64,000 bases of DNA from CAWFQB01 sp965277875 (GTDB lineage: Bacteria > Armatimonadota > Chthonomonadetes > Chthonomonadales > Chthonomonadaceae). The DNA lies in contig CBDIDV010000002.1 of NCBI GenBank assembly GCA_965277875.1, positions 5,766,001-5,830,000 of the forward strand, read 5' to 3'. Shown piece after piece: positions 7,876 through 16,055 of this stretch (positions within the stretch are counted from its first letter, which is position 1; each line of letters begins with the position of its first letter). Position numbers and translations under genes: made by a program. Below the pieces are notes generated by a model. That model made no database searches. It saw only the letters and a program-made list of their open reading frames with translations, and was not told where the DNA came from.

Positions 7876-8949
7876 TTGCTGGAATCCATATATCGAGCTT
7901 TCCAAGTCCATTTTTTCAAACTGCGGTTATTCAAACTGCAACTGTTCCTTTTCCTCGGCATCTGCGTCATGGCGTGGATGGCCGCTGCGGCCCCGTGCTG
8001 CGCCGACACAACGCGCCTTGCGCGATATGCCTATACCGAATACCACATGGGCGTGGATGTTCGCCTCATAGTCTATGCGCCCGACAAACCGACAGCGGAA
8101 CGGGCCTGTATTGCCGCCTTCGAGCGGTTCGCCCAACTCGACGCTATGATGAGCGATTACCGTCCCGACAGCGAACTGATGCGGCTTTGCGCCCGTGCCG
8201 GCGGGCCGCCCGTGCCTGTCAGCCCCGATCTTTTCCGTGTGCTGGAGCGAGCGCAGCAGGTGGCAGAGCGCAGCGACGGCGCATTCGATGTCACCTGCGG
8301 GCCTTTGGTCGCGTTGTGGCGTCAGGCGCGCAAAACCCATGTCCTGCCGTCTGTGGAAGCCATCACGCAGGCCCTCGCCCTGGTCGGCTGGCGCAAAATG
8401 GCGCTGGACACGCGCAAGCACACGGTTCGTCTGCTGGTGGCGGGTATGAAACTCGACCTGGGCGGCATCGGCAAAGGCTATGCCGACGACTGCGCCCAAA
8501 CCACTCTCCGACAGCATGGTATCACTCGCGCCCTCGTTGAGGCGGGCGGTGACATCGTTGTGAGCGACCCGCCTCCCGGCGAAACAGGCTGGAAAATCCA
8601 AACTGCGAGTCAAAGCAAGGACAAGCCCGCTTTGATGCTGTTGCTTGCCAACCGGGCGATTTCTACATCCGGTGATACCGAACAGTTTGTCGAGATCGGC
8701 GGTCTGCGCTACTCGCACATCGTAGACCCGCGCACCGGGCAGGCGCTTACCGACCGCATTCAGGTGACGATTTTGGCGGGCAATGGTCTGACCTCGGACA
8801 GCCTCTCCAAAGTCGTCAGCGTCCTGGGACGGGAAAAAGGCGAGCCGATCACGCACACGTACCCTGACGTTGCCGTCTTCGCGCATTTTGAAGGCCCGCT
8901 CAACCCGCCCTCGCCGCCTTCCGGCACTGCAAACTCCCGCACACCCTGA
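7876..8949 (+). CDS. apbE: ApbE-family FAD:protein FMN transferase
   Basis: The protein covalently attaches FMN from FAD to Ser/Thr residues of exported redox proteins such as Nqr/Rnf subunits. Recognisable motifs are YHMGVDVRLIVYA, LDAMMSDYRPDSELMRL, DGAFDVTCGPLVALWR, LDLGGIGKGYADD, ALVEAGGDIVVS and YSHIVDPRTGQAL (metal/FAD site). Length is about 357 residues, normal for the family. No ATG gives a full signal peptide. A TTG at 7876 with GAGG upstream at 7864 yields a hydrophobic leader (LFLFLGICVMAWMAAAA), consistent with export; ATG 7969 would remove most of it. The gene is divergent from the SUMF1-like gene, with starts only about 30 bp apart. No obvious flavoprotein partner is nearby. Confidence 0.85.
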   Translation: MLESIYRAFQVHFFKLRLFKLQLFLFLGICVMAWMAAAAPCCADTTRLARYAYTEYHMGVDVRLIVYAPDKPTAERACIAAFERFAQLDAMMSDYRPDSELMRLCARAGGPPVPVSPDLFRVLERAQQVAERSDGAFDVTCGPLVALWRQARKTHVLPSVEAITQALALVGWRKMALDTRKHTVRLLVAGMKLDLGGIGKGYADDCAQTTLRQHGITRALVEAGGDIVVSDPPPGETGWKIQTASQSKDKPALMLLLANRAISTSGDTEQFVEIGGLRYSHIVDPRTGQALTDRIQVTILAGNGLTSDSLSKVVSVLGREKGEPITHTYPDVAVFAHFEGPLNPPSPPSGTANSRTP

Positions 8950-9090
8950 AAGTCGCTGCCTGCTCATTCGCCACTTTCCGCCAGAATCCTGCTATTCGCC
9001 CTTGATTTCAGTGGCAGGATTTATTTTTGTAAAAATTGCGATTATTTTGCAATTATTTGAAACCATCCGCTTGCAGATTGCGTTTACAGT

Positions 9091-9096
9091 TATAAT
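9091..9096 (+). promoter_or_regulatory. Possible -10 box
   Basis: TATAAT lies about 95 bp upstream of the secreted-protein gene at 9191, in a locally AT-rich stretch (9000-9100). A weak TTGCAG at 9071 is only 14 bp away, so a full sigma-70 promoter is not certain. Confidence 0.3.
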
Positions 9097-9190
9097 CATT
9101 TGCGCGCACGAGCCAACGCCGCGCGAATGCAAGGTTTCTCTCACCGGACTTCTATCTAGAAGTATTTTCTGTCTCTGGAAGGAAAACGTG

Positions 9191-9640
9191 ATGAACACAC
9201 CATTTTCGCTGCGCTCCCGCCGCCTCGCCCTGCTTGCCGCCCTGTCCTGTGCCATAATCCCCTTGGCCGCTTCCGCCGTGTACGGCACTGGTTACACAAC
9301 CACGACCAGCAATCCGACTTCTCCTGTTCAAGTCGCTATCAACCAAGCTTATACCATCAACGTACAAGCAACACCCTCGGAAAATTGTTATATTCTCTAT
9401 GTCACTGCGGCTTCCAACGAAGGCAGCGCAGATGGCCCTTCCGGCGGCTCGTGGGCGACTCATGGTGAGTGGAATCAATTCAGCAGGACAACAGGACAAC
9501 CTGTAAACCACACATTCAACATGGTTAATCAGGATTATGGCTATTATTATTGGAAGGGAACGTGCGAATATTACGATGGCTATGGCCCTAGCCAAGGCGC
9601 AGAAAGTATCATAGGATACTTTCTCACGTCCTACTATTAA
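9191..9640 (+). CDS. Small secreted protein of unknown function
   Basis: 149 residues with a clear signal peptide (basic SLRSRRLALLAALSCAII and cleavage after ASA). The mature part is rich in Thr, Ser, Asn and Tyr, has several aromatic clusters (YGYYYWKGTCEYYDGYG) and two Cys that could form a disulfide. I do not recognise a family. A GGAAGGAAAA ribosome-binding site precedes the ATG at 9191; the frame is open upstream, but that part overlaps apbE and lacks signals. Base composition is more AT-rich than the neighbours, which may indicate recent acquisition or low expression constraint. Confidence 0.6.
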   Translation: MNTPFSLRSRRLALLAALSCAIIPLAASAVYGTGYTTTTSNPTSPVQVAINQAYTINVQATPSENCYILYVTAASNEGSADGPSGGSWATHGEWNQFSRTTGQPVNHTFNMVNQDYGYYYWKGTCEYYDGYGPSQGAESIIGYFLTSYY

Positions 9641-9727
9641 CCCTGGAGAAACTGGGAGTGTACTCCAGCAGATGTTTGTCGCTGCTATTGTCAGCAACAG
9701 CATCGCAGAAGATTGAGTGATGTTCTT

Positions 9728-9809
9728 ACAGGGCGAACACACGACGTCATTACTGTTTTTAAGCTTGCATACATACCTGCTGCTTAAAAACGTGGTGCGT
9801 TCGTCCTGT
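9728..9809. repeat. Long imperfect inverted repeat
   Basis: The left part (ACAGGGCGAACACACGACG, then GTTTTTAAGC) pairs with the right part (GCTTAAAAACGTGGTGCG, then TTCGTCCTGT) with a few mismatches and a small bulge. It could be a terminator-like structure after the secreted protein or a small palindromic element. It ends 17 bp before the first possible start of the next gene. Confidence 0.5.
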
Positions 9810-9852
9810 TTATCATGCCTGTAATATGACAACAAAGGCTATAGGGGATAGA

Positions 9853-10743
9853 ATGCGTTCCTGTGTCCCGAACCGTTTCCTTTTACGTTTTTGCGGATTG
9901 GCGCTCACTTGCGGCATGACCATGCAGACGGGTGCGGCGCAGCAAGTCAACCAACACGCTACATCACTCATCTACGATGTCGAGATGGACGTGCGAACGC
10001 CGCAGCAGGTGTTCTGGCATCACGTCCTGTACGACAATGGTAAATATTGGGATGGAACTATCTTCCCCACGTCGCATTTAAAGGAACCTGTCTACGTCGA
10101 ATTGTACGATGGCAGCAAACCTTATATTGCTTGGGGGTGTCGCCTTGATGAACACAGGGCGAGTCCACTACCGGCGGCGTGCCAGTACGCGCTGTCGGTA
10201 GCTGCCGGACGCGACGGAGTGGAGGCCGTGCGGCAACGCTATCACATACCCACAGGGCATTCTATATATCCAGCGAAGGATGACCCGCCGCGCCCCTCTT
10301 CGATCTTAAAAACCAAAAGCGATTTCCCACGCCTGACGGGGCCGGCGGTAGGTTCGGGAAACGTGGCGGGGTACATGTGCCAGATTTACGAGAGCCGCGT
10401 CAGCCAGAAAACCGAGTCGAGCCGCGATGGCGTACCCGGCTCAGTGATGCTGCAGCAGACGCATGAGACACGCGCCTGGGTCGAGCCGCGCACCGGACTT
10501 GTGCTGAAGCTGGAAGAGCGGCAGATCGCCGCCCCTGGCTCGCCTGTTCCGCCGTCTGCGACCGGCTATGTGGTCAAAAAACTGCTGTTGCCCGCGAGCA
10601 TTCCTCTGGAACGCTTTCAGTTGCCGCCCGGCACAACAGCGAACGTGGCAAGGATATTCGGCGACGTAAAGCTGCCGTCCGGCGTTAAGCGCGTCCTGCC
10701 GCCGCCCGAAGCCGCTGATATAGGTATGAGTTTCGCGCACTAA
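9853..10743 (+). CDS. Secreted protein of unknown function
   Basis: About 296 residues. ATG 9853 has AGGGGA just upstream and gives a signal peptide (FLLRFCGLALTCGMTMQTGAAQQ); ATG 9826 is an in-frame alternative without a ribosome-binding site. The mature protein has no motif I can name. It carries several Tyr/Trp-rich strands in its first half and a long segment near residues 200-250 (ETRAWVEPRTGLVLKLEER) that resembles strands of LolA/RseB-like half-barrels. It is followed by another secreted protein gene on the same strand. Confidence 0.55.
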   Translation: MRSCVPNRFLLRFCGLALTCGMTMQTGAAQQVNQHATSLIYDVEMDVRTPQQVFWHHVLYDNGKYWDGTIFPTSHLKEPVYVELYDGSKPYIAWGCRLDEHRASPLPAACQYALSVAAGRDGVEAVRQRYHIPTGHSIYPAKDDPPRPSSILKTKSDFPRLTGPAVGSGNVAGYMCQIYESRVSQKTESSRDGVPGSVMLQQTHETRAWVEPRTGLVLKLEERQIAAPGSPVPPSATGYVVKKLLLPASIPLERFQLPPGTTANVARIFGDVKLPSGVKRVLPPPEAADIGMSFAH

Positions 10744-10862
10744 TCGCAAGGGGATGGCTGTGTCGCTGCTGGAGCGGGCATACTGCTGCACGAAACGTCT
10801 GCTGTTCGGTATGCCTGTTCTTCCGTGCTTGTTCCTCGCCTGTTCACAAAGGAAGTAGTGTT

Positions 10863-12761
10863 ATGAAAGCGGTTTCTCCTTGTGTGCGAACCGTCGCCCC
10901 GGCTGCCGCGCTGTGGGCAGGTGTGCTTGCGGCTGTGGGCCTCTTGGCCGTTGCTTCTCGTTCCGAGCCGCCTGCTCCGGCGAAAAGCGTTCCCGCCCCG
11001 GCGGGCGCGCAGCGCGTACCTTCCTCCTCCGCTGCACCCGTCGCGCCGCCTGACCTGAGCGCCGACACGCGCTTGAATGCGCCCATAACGACTGAAGCCA
11101 AAAGCCAGCCGCTGGCCGACTGCCTGCCCGCCTTAGACAGTGCGGGTGTGATGATACGCGCCTCGCCGCCGATGGCACAGCGGCGCGTCACGGTCTTTGC
11201 GGCAAGGTTGCCCTTGCGCCGCCTGATGGAGGCTCTAGCGGACACGCTTGGTTTGTCGTGGCAGAGGGAGAATACGCCTGCTCCAACGCCCGGCGCGGCA
11301 CAGGATAAGGGACAGCAAGATAAGAGCCAGCAGGACGCAGACCCGCAGGCCAAGAACGCGCCTGCCAACCGTGCGCCCAATTACACGCTGTTCCAGTCAG
11401 ACGAGGCCCGCAGGCGCGAGCGCAAACAACTGGCCGCCTCGGAAGCTTGGAATATGTGGGCGCATGATGCCAAGCGGGACGCGATGCAGGCGGCTCTCCA
11501 GGCCGCGCTAAACGCGACCGGGAACGACAAACATCCGGCCAATCCCCTGCGCGGTCTGCTGGCGGATTTGTCGCCGAAACAAATCGATCAAGCCTGCGAA
11601 CTGGCAACGCAGTCTATGGGCGTGGGCGCTGCGGATAACAACCGAAACCTGCTGCAAAACCTGGTGGGCGTCCGCCCGTTCGCCGATCTGCCTCCCGCGC
11701 AGCAAGCCCAGGCCCGCGCCCTGCTGGGCCGACCAGAACAAACAGCAGGTGGAAAGGGGGACGGTGCTGTGCCTGGGGCCAAAAACGACGACGAACTGAG
11801 CCGCAGCAGCGTGGGCTTCGCCGCCATCGAGGGCGCGGTTTCTCTGGCCGTGGTCAAGCCCGACGGCAGCGATGTTTTGTTCTCGCCGCAAAGCGGCGTT
11901 TTCATGCGGTCGATTCCTGCCCTCGCTTCCGACGATGACAGCGACCCCGAAGTTCGCGCGCTCACTCAGAACGTCCGCTTGCTGGACCTGAGCGGCGTTC
12001 CCGATGCCGTCCGCCGTAAGCGCCTGCGCTTCCCCTCGGCCCTGGATCGCGCCGCCCTGCCCGAGCTGCTGCAAAGCCTTGCGCGTCAGACCGGCCTTGC
12101 CATTGTGGCCGATGATTTCATTCGCAGCCGCCGCACCGTGTACTTCTGGCTGCTGACCGACAAGCCCGATTACACGCTGGACGAAGCCTGCGATCAGATT
12201 TCCAAAGCGTTCGGCCATCGCATGATCTATAAGAACAGCGTCCTGCGCGTCCAATCCGTATCGCCCGGCCCTGATCTGCGCGTCGAGCCGCCGCCTCAGA
12301 TAATAGCCCGCCTGCGCGACATGACGGCCCATCATCTGTTGGGGACGCTGGACGATTACGCCATGCTGGGCGGGCTGACGCGCGCTCAACTGGATACCTT
12401 TGTTCTCGCGCATTTTCCCGGCGTTGCTCAGGGGACGCTGCTGATCAACGCGCAGCGGGCGTACAGCGTTCTGCACTTCTACGCCCTCTTACCGCCTGAC
12501 CTGCGCGAACGGGCGACAACTTCGGCGGGCCTGCCCTTTAGCGCCCTCAATGCGCGGCAGACCGAAGCGTTCGCGGCCCTGTCGCAGTTGGGCGCGATGC
12601 GCGCCGCGACCGGCAAAGCGAGTATGCGCCCGACCGGGCTGTACGTGCGCGCTGAGGAGGTCACGGCGAAATACAGCCGGGGCAAGGCGCTGTGCTGGAC
12701 GTTCGACGTTGTGCCGGATAAACAATCGGGCCGCGTGGCCTCGTACACGCTTGAGCCGTAG
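10863..12761 (+). CDS. Large secreted protein with two secretin N0/STN-like segments
   Basis: 632 residues. The N-terminus has a single hydrophobic segment (AAALWAGVLAAVGLLAVAS) followed by a Pro/Ala-rich stretch, so it is either anchored or exported. Two regions recall the STN/secretin N0 fold: residues ~95-125 (RRVTVFAARLPLRRLMEALA) and ~395-470 (LPELLQSLARQTGLAIVADD, then YTLDEACDQISKAFGHRM). A Gln/Lys-rich linker lies around residues 145-170. No secretin channel domain is visible, so it is not itself a secretin. Function unknown; a role as an accessory periplasmic protein is possible. ATG 10863 follows AAAGGAAG. Confidence 0.5.
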   Translation: MKAVSPCVRTVAPAAALWAGVLAAVGLLAVASRSEPPAPAKSVPAPAGAQRVPSSSAAPVAPPDLSADTRLNAPITTEAKSQPLADCLPALDSAGVMIRASPPMAQRRVTVFAARLPLRRLMEALADTLGLSWQRENTPAPTPGAAQDKGQQDKSQQDADPQAKNAPANRAPNYTLFQSDEARRRERKQLAASEAWNMWAHDAKRDAMQAALQAALNATGNDKHPANPLRGLLADLSPKQIDQACELATQSMGVGAADNNRNLLQNLVGVRPFADLPPAQQAQARALLGRPEQTAGGKGDGAVPGAKNDDELSRSSVGFAAIEGAVSLAVVKPDGSDVLFSPQSGVFMRSIPALASDDDSDPEVRALTQNVRLLDLSGVPDAVRRKRLRFPSALDRAALPELLQSLARQTGLAIVADDFIRSRRTVYFWLLTDKPDYTLDEACDQISKAFGHRMIYKNSVLRVQSVSPGPDLRVEPPPQIIARLRDMTAHHLLGTLDDYAMLGGLTRAQLDTFVLAHFPGVAQGTLLINAQRAYSVLHFYALLPPDLRERATTSAGLPFSALNARQTEAFAALSQLGAMRAATGKASMRPTGLYVRAEEVTAKYSRGKALCWTFDVVPDKQSGRVASYTLEP

Positions 12762-12964
12762 CGGTATATGACGCAAATCCGCCCACAACCTTTGCTGGCA
12801 GCCCTTGCCGTCAGCCTTTGTTGTATTCTCTCCTGCCGCCCGCCCGCGCCGCAATCGCTGCGCGGGCCTTGTTCTGCCGTCCCGCCTTGCGCCCGTCGTT
12901 CCTGTTAGGAAAATGTGACTGGAAACTTTCGCAATAGGCGGGGTTGTAAGGTAATCTAAAAGGC

Positions 12965-14092
12965 ATGGATACACCCGCTTTGCCCCGCCGTGTTTTGTGC
13001 GTCTTCGGCACGCGCCCGGACGCCGTGAAAATGGCCCCGGTCGTCCACGAACTGCGCCGCTCTCCCGAACAGTTTACAACGCGCGTGGTCGTGACCGGGC
13101 AGCACCGCGAACAACTGGATCAGGTGCTGCGCGTGTTCGACATCGCCCCCGACAACGACCTTGCCATTATGCAGCACGGCCAAACCCTGACACAGATCAC
13201 GTGCCGCGCCCTGACCGGACTGGACGCCGACCTTGCTGCCCACCCCGCCGACATCTGCCTGGCGCAGGGCGATACCACGACAACCTTTGCCGCCGCGCTC
13301 GCCGCCGCATATCACAAAGTCGCGTTCGGACATGTCGAGGCGGGACTCAGGACGCGCAGCCTGTACGATCCGTTTCCCGAAGAGATCAACCGAATGCTGG
13401 CGGGGCGTCTGGCCCACTGGCACTTCGCGCCGACCGAGGACACGCGGCAAAACCTGCTCGCCGAGGGCATAGACCCGGCCACGATTTACGTCACGGGCAA
13501 CACCAGTATTGACGCCCTGCAATCCGTTGCGGCCCGCGAGTACGCGTTCGATGATCCGGTTTTGCGTGACGTGGTTGCGGGCGACAGGCGGCTGCTGCTT
13601 GTGACCGCGCACCGGCGCGAAAACTGGGGCGAGCCGATGGCCCACATCGCCCACGCCATCGCGCAGATCGCAGCCGAGTTTGAGGACACGGAAACCGTCG
13701 TCGCCATGCACAAGAACCCGGTCGTGCGCGACACGCTGCGCCCGATCCTGGAACACGTCGAGCGCGTCCATCTGGTGGAGCCGCAGGACTATGTGCCGTT
13801 CGTCAAGCTGATGCAGCGGGCCACGCTGATTTTGTCGGACAGCGGCGGCGTACAGGAAGAAGCGCCCGCCCTGGATGTGCCGGTCCTCGTCCTGCGGAAC
13901 ACGACCGAGCGGCAGGAGGCCGCGAACACGGGCGCGACCCGCCTCATCGGAACCGACACAGCCGCCATCGTAAGCGCCGCCCGCGAACTGCTCACGGACA
14001 CAGCCGCGTATGGCCGCATGGCCCGTGCCGCCAACCCCTACGGCGACGGCAGCGCGGCGCGGCAGATCGTAGCCGCATTGCGAAACTCTTAA
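12965..14092 (+). CDS. wecB: UDP-N-acetylglucosamine 2-epimerase (non-hydrolysing)
   Basis: The enzyme interconverts UDP-GlcNAc and UDP-ManNAc for surface polysaccharide synthesis and acts in the cytoplasm. At 375 residues it has the normal length. Family motifs are complete: FGTRPDAVKMAPVV at the N-terminus, VTGQHREQLDQVL, QGDTTTTFAAALAAAY, GHVEAGLRT, EEINR, TGNTSIDAL, TAHRRENWG, and the UDP-binding DSGGVQEEAPALDVPVLVLR with TERQEA. An AAAAGG ribosome-binding site precedes the ATG. It lies 35 bp upstream of recJ on the same strand and may be co-transcribed. The WecA/TagO-like transferase at 2697 could act in the same surface-polymer route. Confidence 0.95.
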   Translation: MDTPALPRRVLCVFGTRPDAVKMAPVVHELRRSPEQFTTRVVVTGQHREQLDQVLRVFDIAPDNDLAIMQHGQTLTQITCRALTGLDADLAAHPADICLAQGDTTTTFAAALAAAYHKVAFGHVEAGLRTRSLYDPFPEEINRMLAGRLAHWHFAPTEDTRQNLLAEGIDPATIYVTGNTSIDALQSVAAREYAFDDPVLRDVVAGDRRLLLVTAHRRENWGEPMAHIAHAIAQIAAEFEDTETVVAMHKNPVVRDTLRPILEHVERVHLVEPQDYVPFVKLMQRATLILSDSGGVQEEAPALDVPVLVLRNTTERQEAANTGATRLIGTDTAAIVSAARELLTDTAAYGRMARAANPYGDGSAARQIVAALRNS

Positions 14093-14126
14093 CCCTTAGC
14101 CCTGACTCGATCCGAAACCTCATCTT

Positions 14127-15872
14127 ATGCGACGATCTCACGTTTCCAAACGCTGGCACACCATTCCCGGCGATATACAGGCCGAGGCCAAACTGCAAAT
14201 CGAATTGGGCGTCCACCCGATTGTGGCGCGTCTGCTCGTGCAGCGGGGTATCATAACGCCCGCAGATGCCGACCTGTTTCTCAACCCGACCCTCGACCGC
14301 CTGCACGACCCGTTTTTGCTGCCGGACGCGCTTGTGGCCTGCGAACGCCTGAAGACCGCGCTGCACAACAAAGAGAAGATCTGGGTGCATGGCGATTACG
14401 ACGGCGACGGCGTGACCAGCGCGGCGCTGTGGACGCGCGTACTCCGCAGCCTGGGCGCGGATGTCGAGGTGTTCGTGCCGCACCGGGCGCGCAACGGCTA
14501 CGACATGCGCCACGATTACATCGAACGCGCCAAGGCCGCTGATGTGAAGCTCATCGTCACCACCGACTGCGGTATTCAGCGTGTGGACGAAGTAGAACAT
14601 GCGCGCCACGCCGGCATTGACGTTATCATCACGGATCACCACACGCCCAACACGAACGGCGAACTGCCCCGCGCCGTCGCCGTCGTCAACCCGCACCGCA
14701 AGGACAGCAAGTACCCATTCGCCGACCTGGCGGGCGTGGGCGTGGCCTTCAAGATGGGCGAGGCCCTGACCCGGCATCTGGGCCACAATCCTAATGGGTA
14801 CCGCAAAGCCTTTCTGGATCTCGCCGCTATCGGCACGATCACGGATGTTATGCCCCTGATTGACGAAAACCGCATCATCGTCAAGCACGGGCTGGAACAG
14901 ATGCAGAACAGCAAAAAGCCGGGTATCCGCGCTCTCATTGACGTGTGCGGCTACAAAGACAAACCCTTGGACACGTTTGCCATCGGCTTCGGTATCGGCC
15001 CGCGCCTGAATGCGGCAAGCAGGGTAGACGAAACGCAGATCGCCCTGGATGTGCTGCTGACAAAGGACGAGTACGAGGGGCAGCGATTGGCCCAGAAACT
15101 TAACGAGTACAATTTGCAGCGCAAGGACGAGCAGGCGCGTATCTTCGAGGAGGCGATGAATCAGGTGGCGCGGCAGGACGTGGGCGAGGCCAAATGCCTG
15201 GTCATCAGCGGAACCGGCTGGACGGGCGGCATCGTGGGTCTGGTCGCCAGCAAAATGACCGAACGGTTCAATCGCCCGTGCGTGGTTATCAGCATGAACG
15301 AGGCCACGGGGATCGGGCGCGGCTCGGCCCGCAGCATCCGCGCCTTCAACATCTTCAACGCCATTGACACCTGCCGCGACCTTTTGGACGAGTACGGCGG
15401 CCACGCGTATGCGGCGGGCATCGGCATCAAGCAGGAGAACGTAGCCGACTTTACCGACCAGATGAACCGGCTGGCAACAAGTCTGTTGAGCGACGAGGAT
15501 TTGATGCCCACTCTGGATGTGTCGGTCGAGATAGATCCGAGCGAGTGCTGCGGGCATCTCTTGGAGCAGATGGAAACGCTGGCCCCGTTCGGCAGCGGCA
15601 ACCGCGAGCCGCTGTTCGTGAGCCGGGGCGTGCCGATTGTCGAGGTGTCGCGCATGGGCGCGGAAAAGCAGCATCTGCGCCTGACCCTGCGCGCCGATGG
15701 CCTGAACGGGCGCGATACCGTGCAGTGTCCGTGGTTTTCACGCGGCGAACTGGCCGACGGCCTGGACGCGGGCATGACCCTGGACGTGTGCTACAAGCCG
15801 CAGTTCAACCACTGGAACGGGCGGCGCAGCATCCAGTTCATGCTCGAAGACGTGCAGCCCCCGGAGTGGTAG
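14127..15872 (+). CDS. recJ: Single-stranded-DNA-specific exonuclease RecJ
   Basis: RecJ degrades single-stranded DNA 5' to 3' in recombination and mismatch/base-excision repair. The 581-residue product carries the DHH phosphoesterase motifs in order: GDYDGDGVTSAALW (motif I), TDCGI (motif II), ITDHHTPNTN (motif III, DHH), a further PRAVAVVNPHR, and FGIGPRLNAASRV. These are followed by the DHHA1 domain with GWTGGIVGLVASKM and GRGSARSI, and the C-terminal OB-fold region (GRDTVQCPWF). All metal-binding Asp/His are present. No strong ribosome-binding site precedes the ATG. It follows wecB closely and converges with the TPR protein gene. Confidence 0.95.
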   Translation: MRRSHVSKRWHTIPGDIQAEAKLQIELGVHPIVARLLVQRGIITPADADLFLNPTLDRLHDPFLLPDALVACERLKTALHNKEKIWVHGDYDGDGVTSAALWTRVLRSLGADVEVFVPHRARNGYDMRHDYIERAKAADVKLIVTTDCGIQRVDEVEHARHAGIDVIITDHHTPNTNGELPRAVAVVNPHRKDSKYPFADLAGVGVAFKMGEALTRHLGHNPNGYRKAFLDLAAIGTITDVMPLIDENRIIVKHGLEQMQNSKKPGIRALIDVCGYKDKPLDTFAIGFGIGPRLNAASRVDETQIALDVLLTKDEYEGQRLAQKLNEYNLQRKDEQARIFEEAMNQVARQDVGEAKCLVISGTGWTGGIVGLVASKMTERFNRPCVVISMNEATGIGRGSARSIRAFNIFNAIDTCRDLLDEYGGHAYAAGIGIKQENVADFTDQMNRLATSLLSDEDLMPTLDVSVEIDPSECCGHLLEQMETLAPFGSGNREPLFVSRGVPIVEVSRMGAEKQHLRLTLRADGLNGRDTVQCPWFSRGELADGLDAGMTLDVCYKPQFNHWNGRRSIQFMLEDVQPPEW

Positions 15873-15882
15873 GCAGTGTTAC

Positions 15883-16048
15883 GTGAGACGGGCGGGGAGA
15901 ACGGGTACAGGGAACGTACCCGTCTCGGAGGCTTCGCCAAATGTCCTTCGGACGTAAATGCAATCGTAACACCAGTGCATCGCGTCCGCGAGGACGCTTG
16001 GCAACGCAGTTGCCTCCGAGACGGGTACGTTCCCTGTACCCGTCTCAC
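15883..16048. repeat. MITE-like structured element with 30-bp perfect inverted repeats
   Basis: The arm at 15903-15932 is the exact reverse complement of 16012-16041 (30 bp). An outer pair, GTGAGACGGG at 15883-15892 and its complement at 16039-16048, lies just outside. Each arm contains a smaller hairpin (GGGTAC...GTACCC). The loop region has further short palindromes such as GTCCTTCGGAC. The element fills the whole gap between recJ and the convergent TPR gene, so it may also act as a terminator. Confidence 0.75.
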
Positions 16049-16055
16049 TACCCAT

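Noticed and set aside
13992..15674. 560-residue minus-strand reading frame opposite recJ
   Set aside because: recJ has all family motifs on the plus strand; the antisense frame is a codon-bias shadow without start signals.
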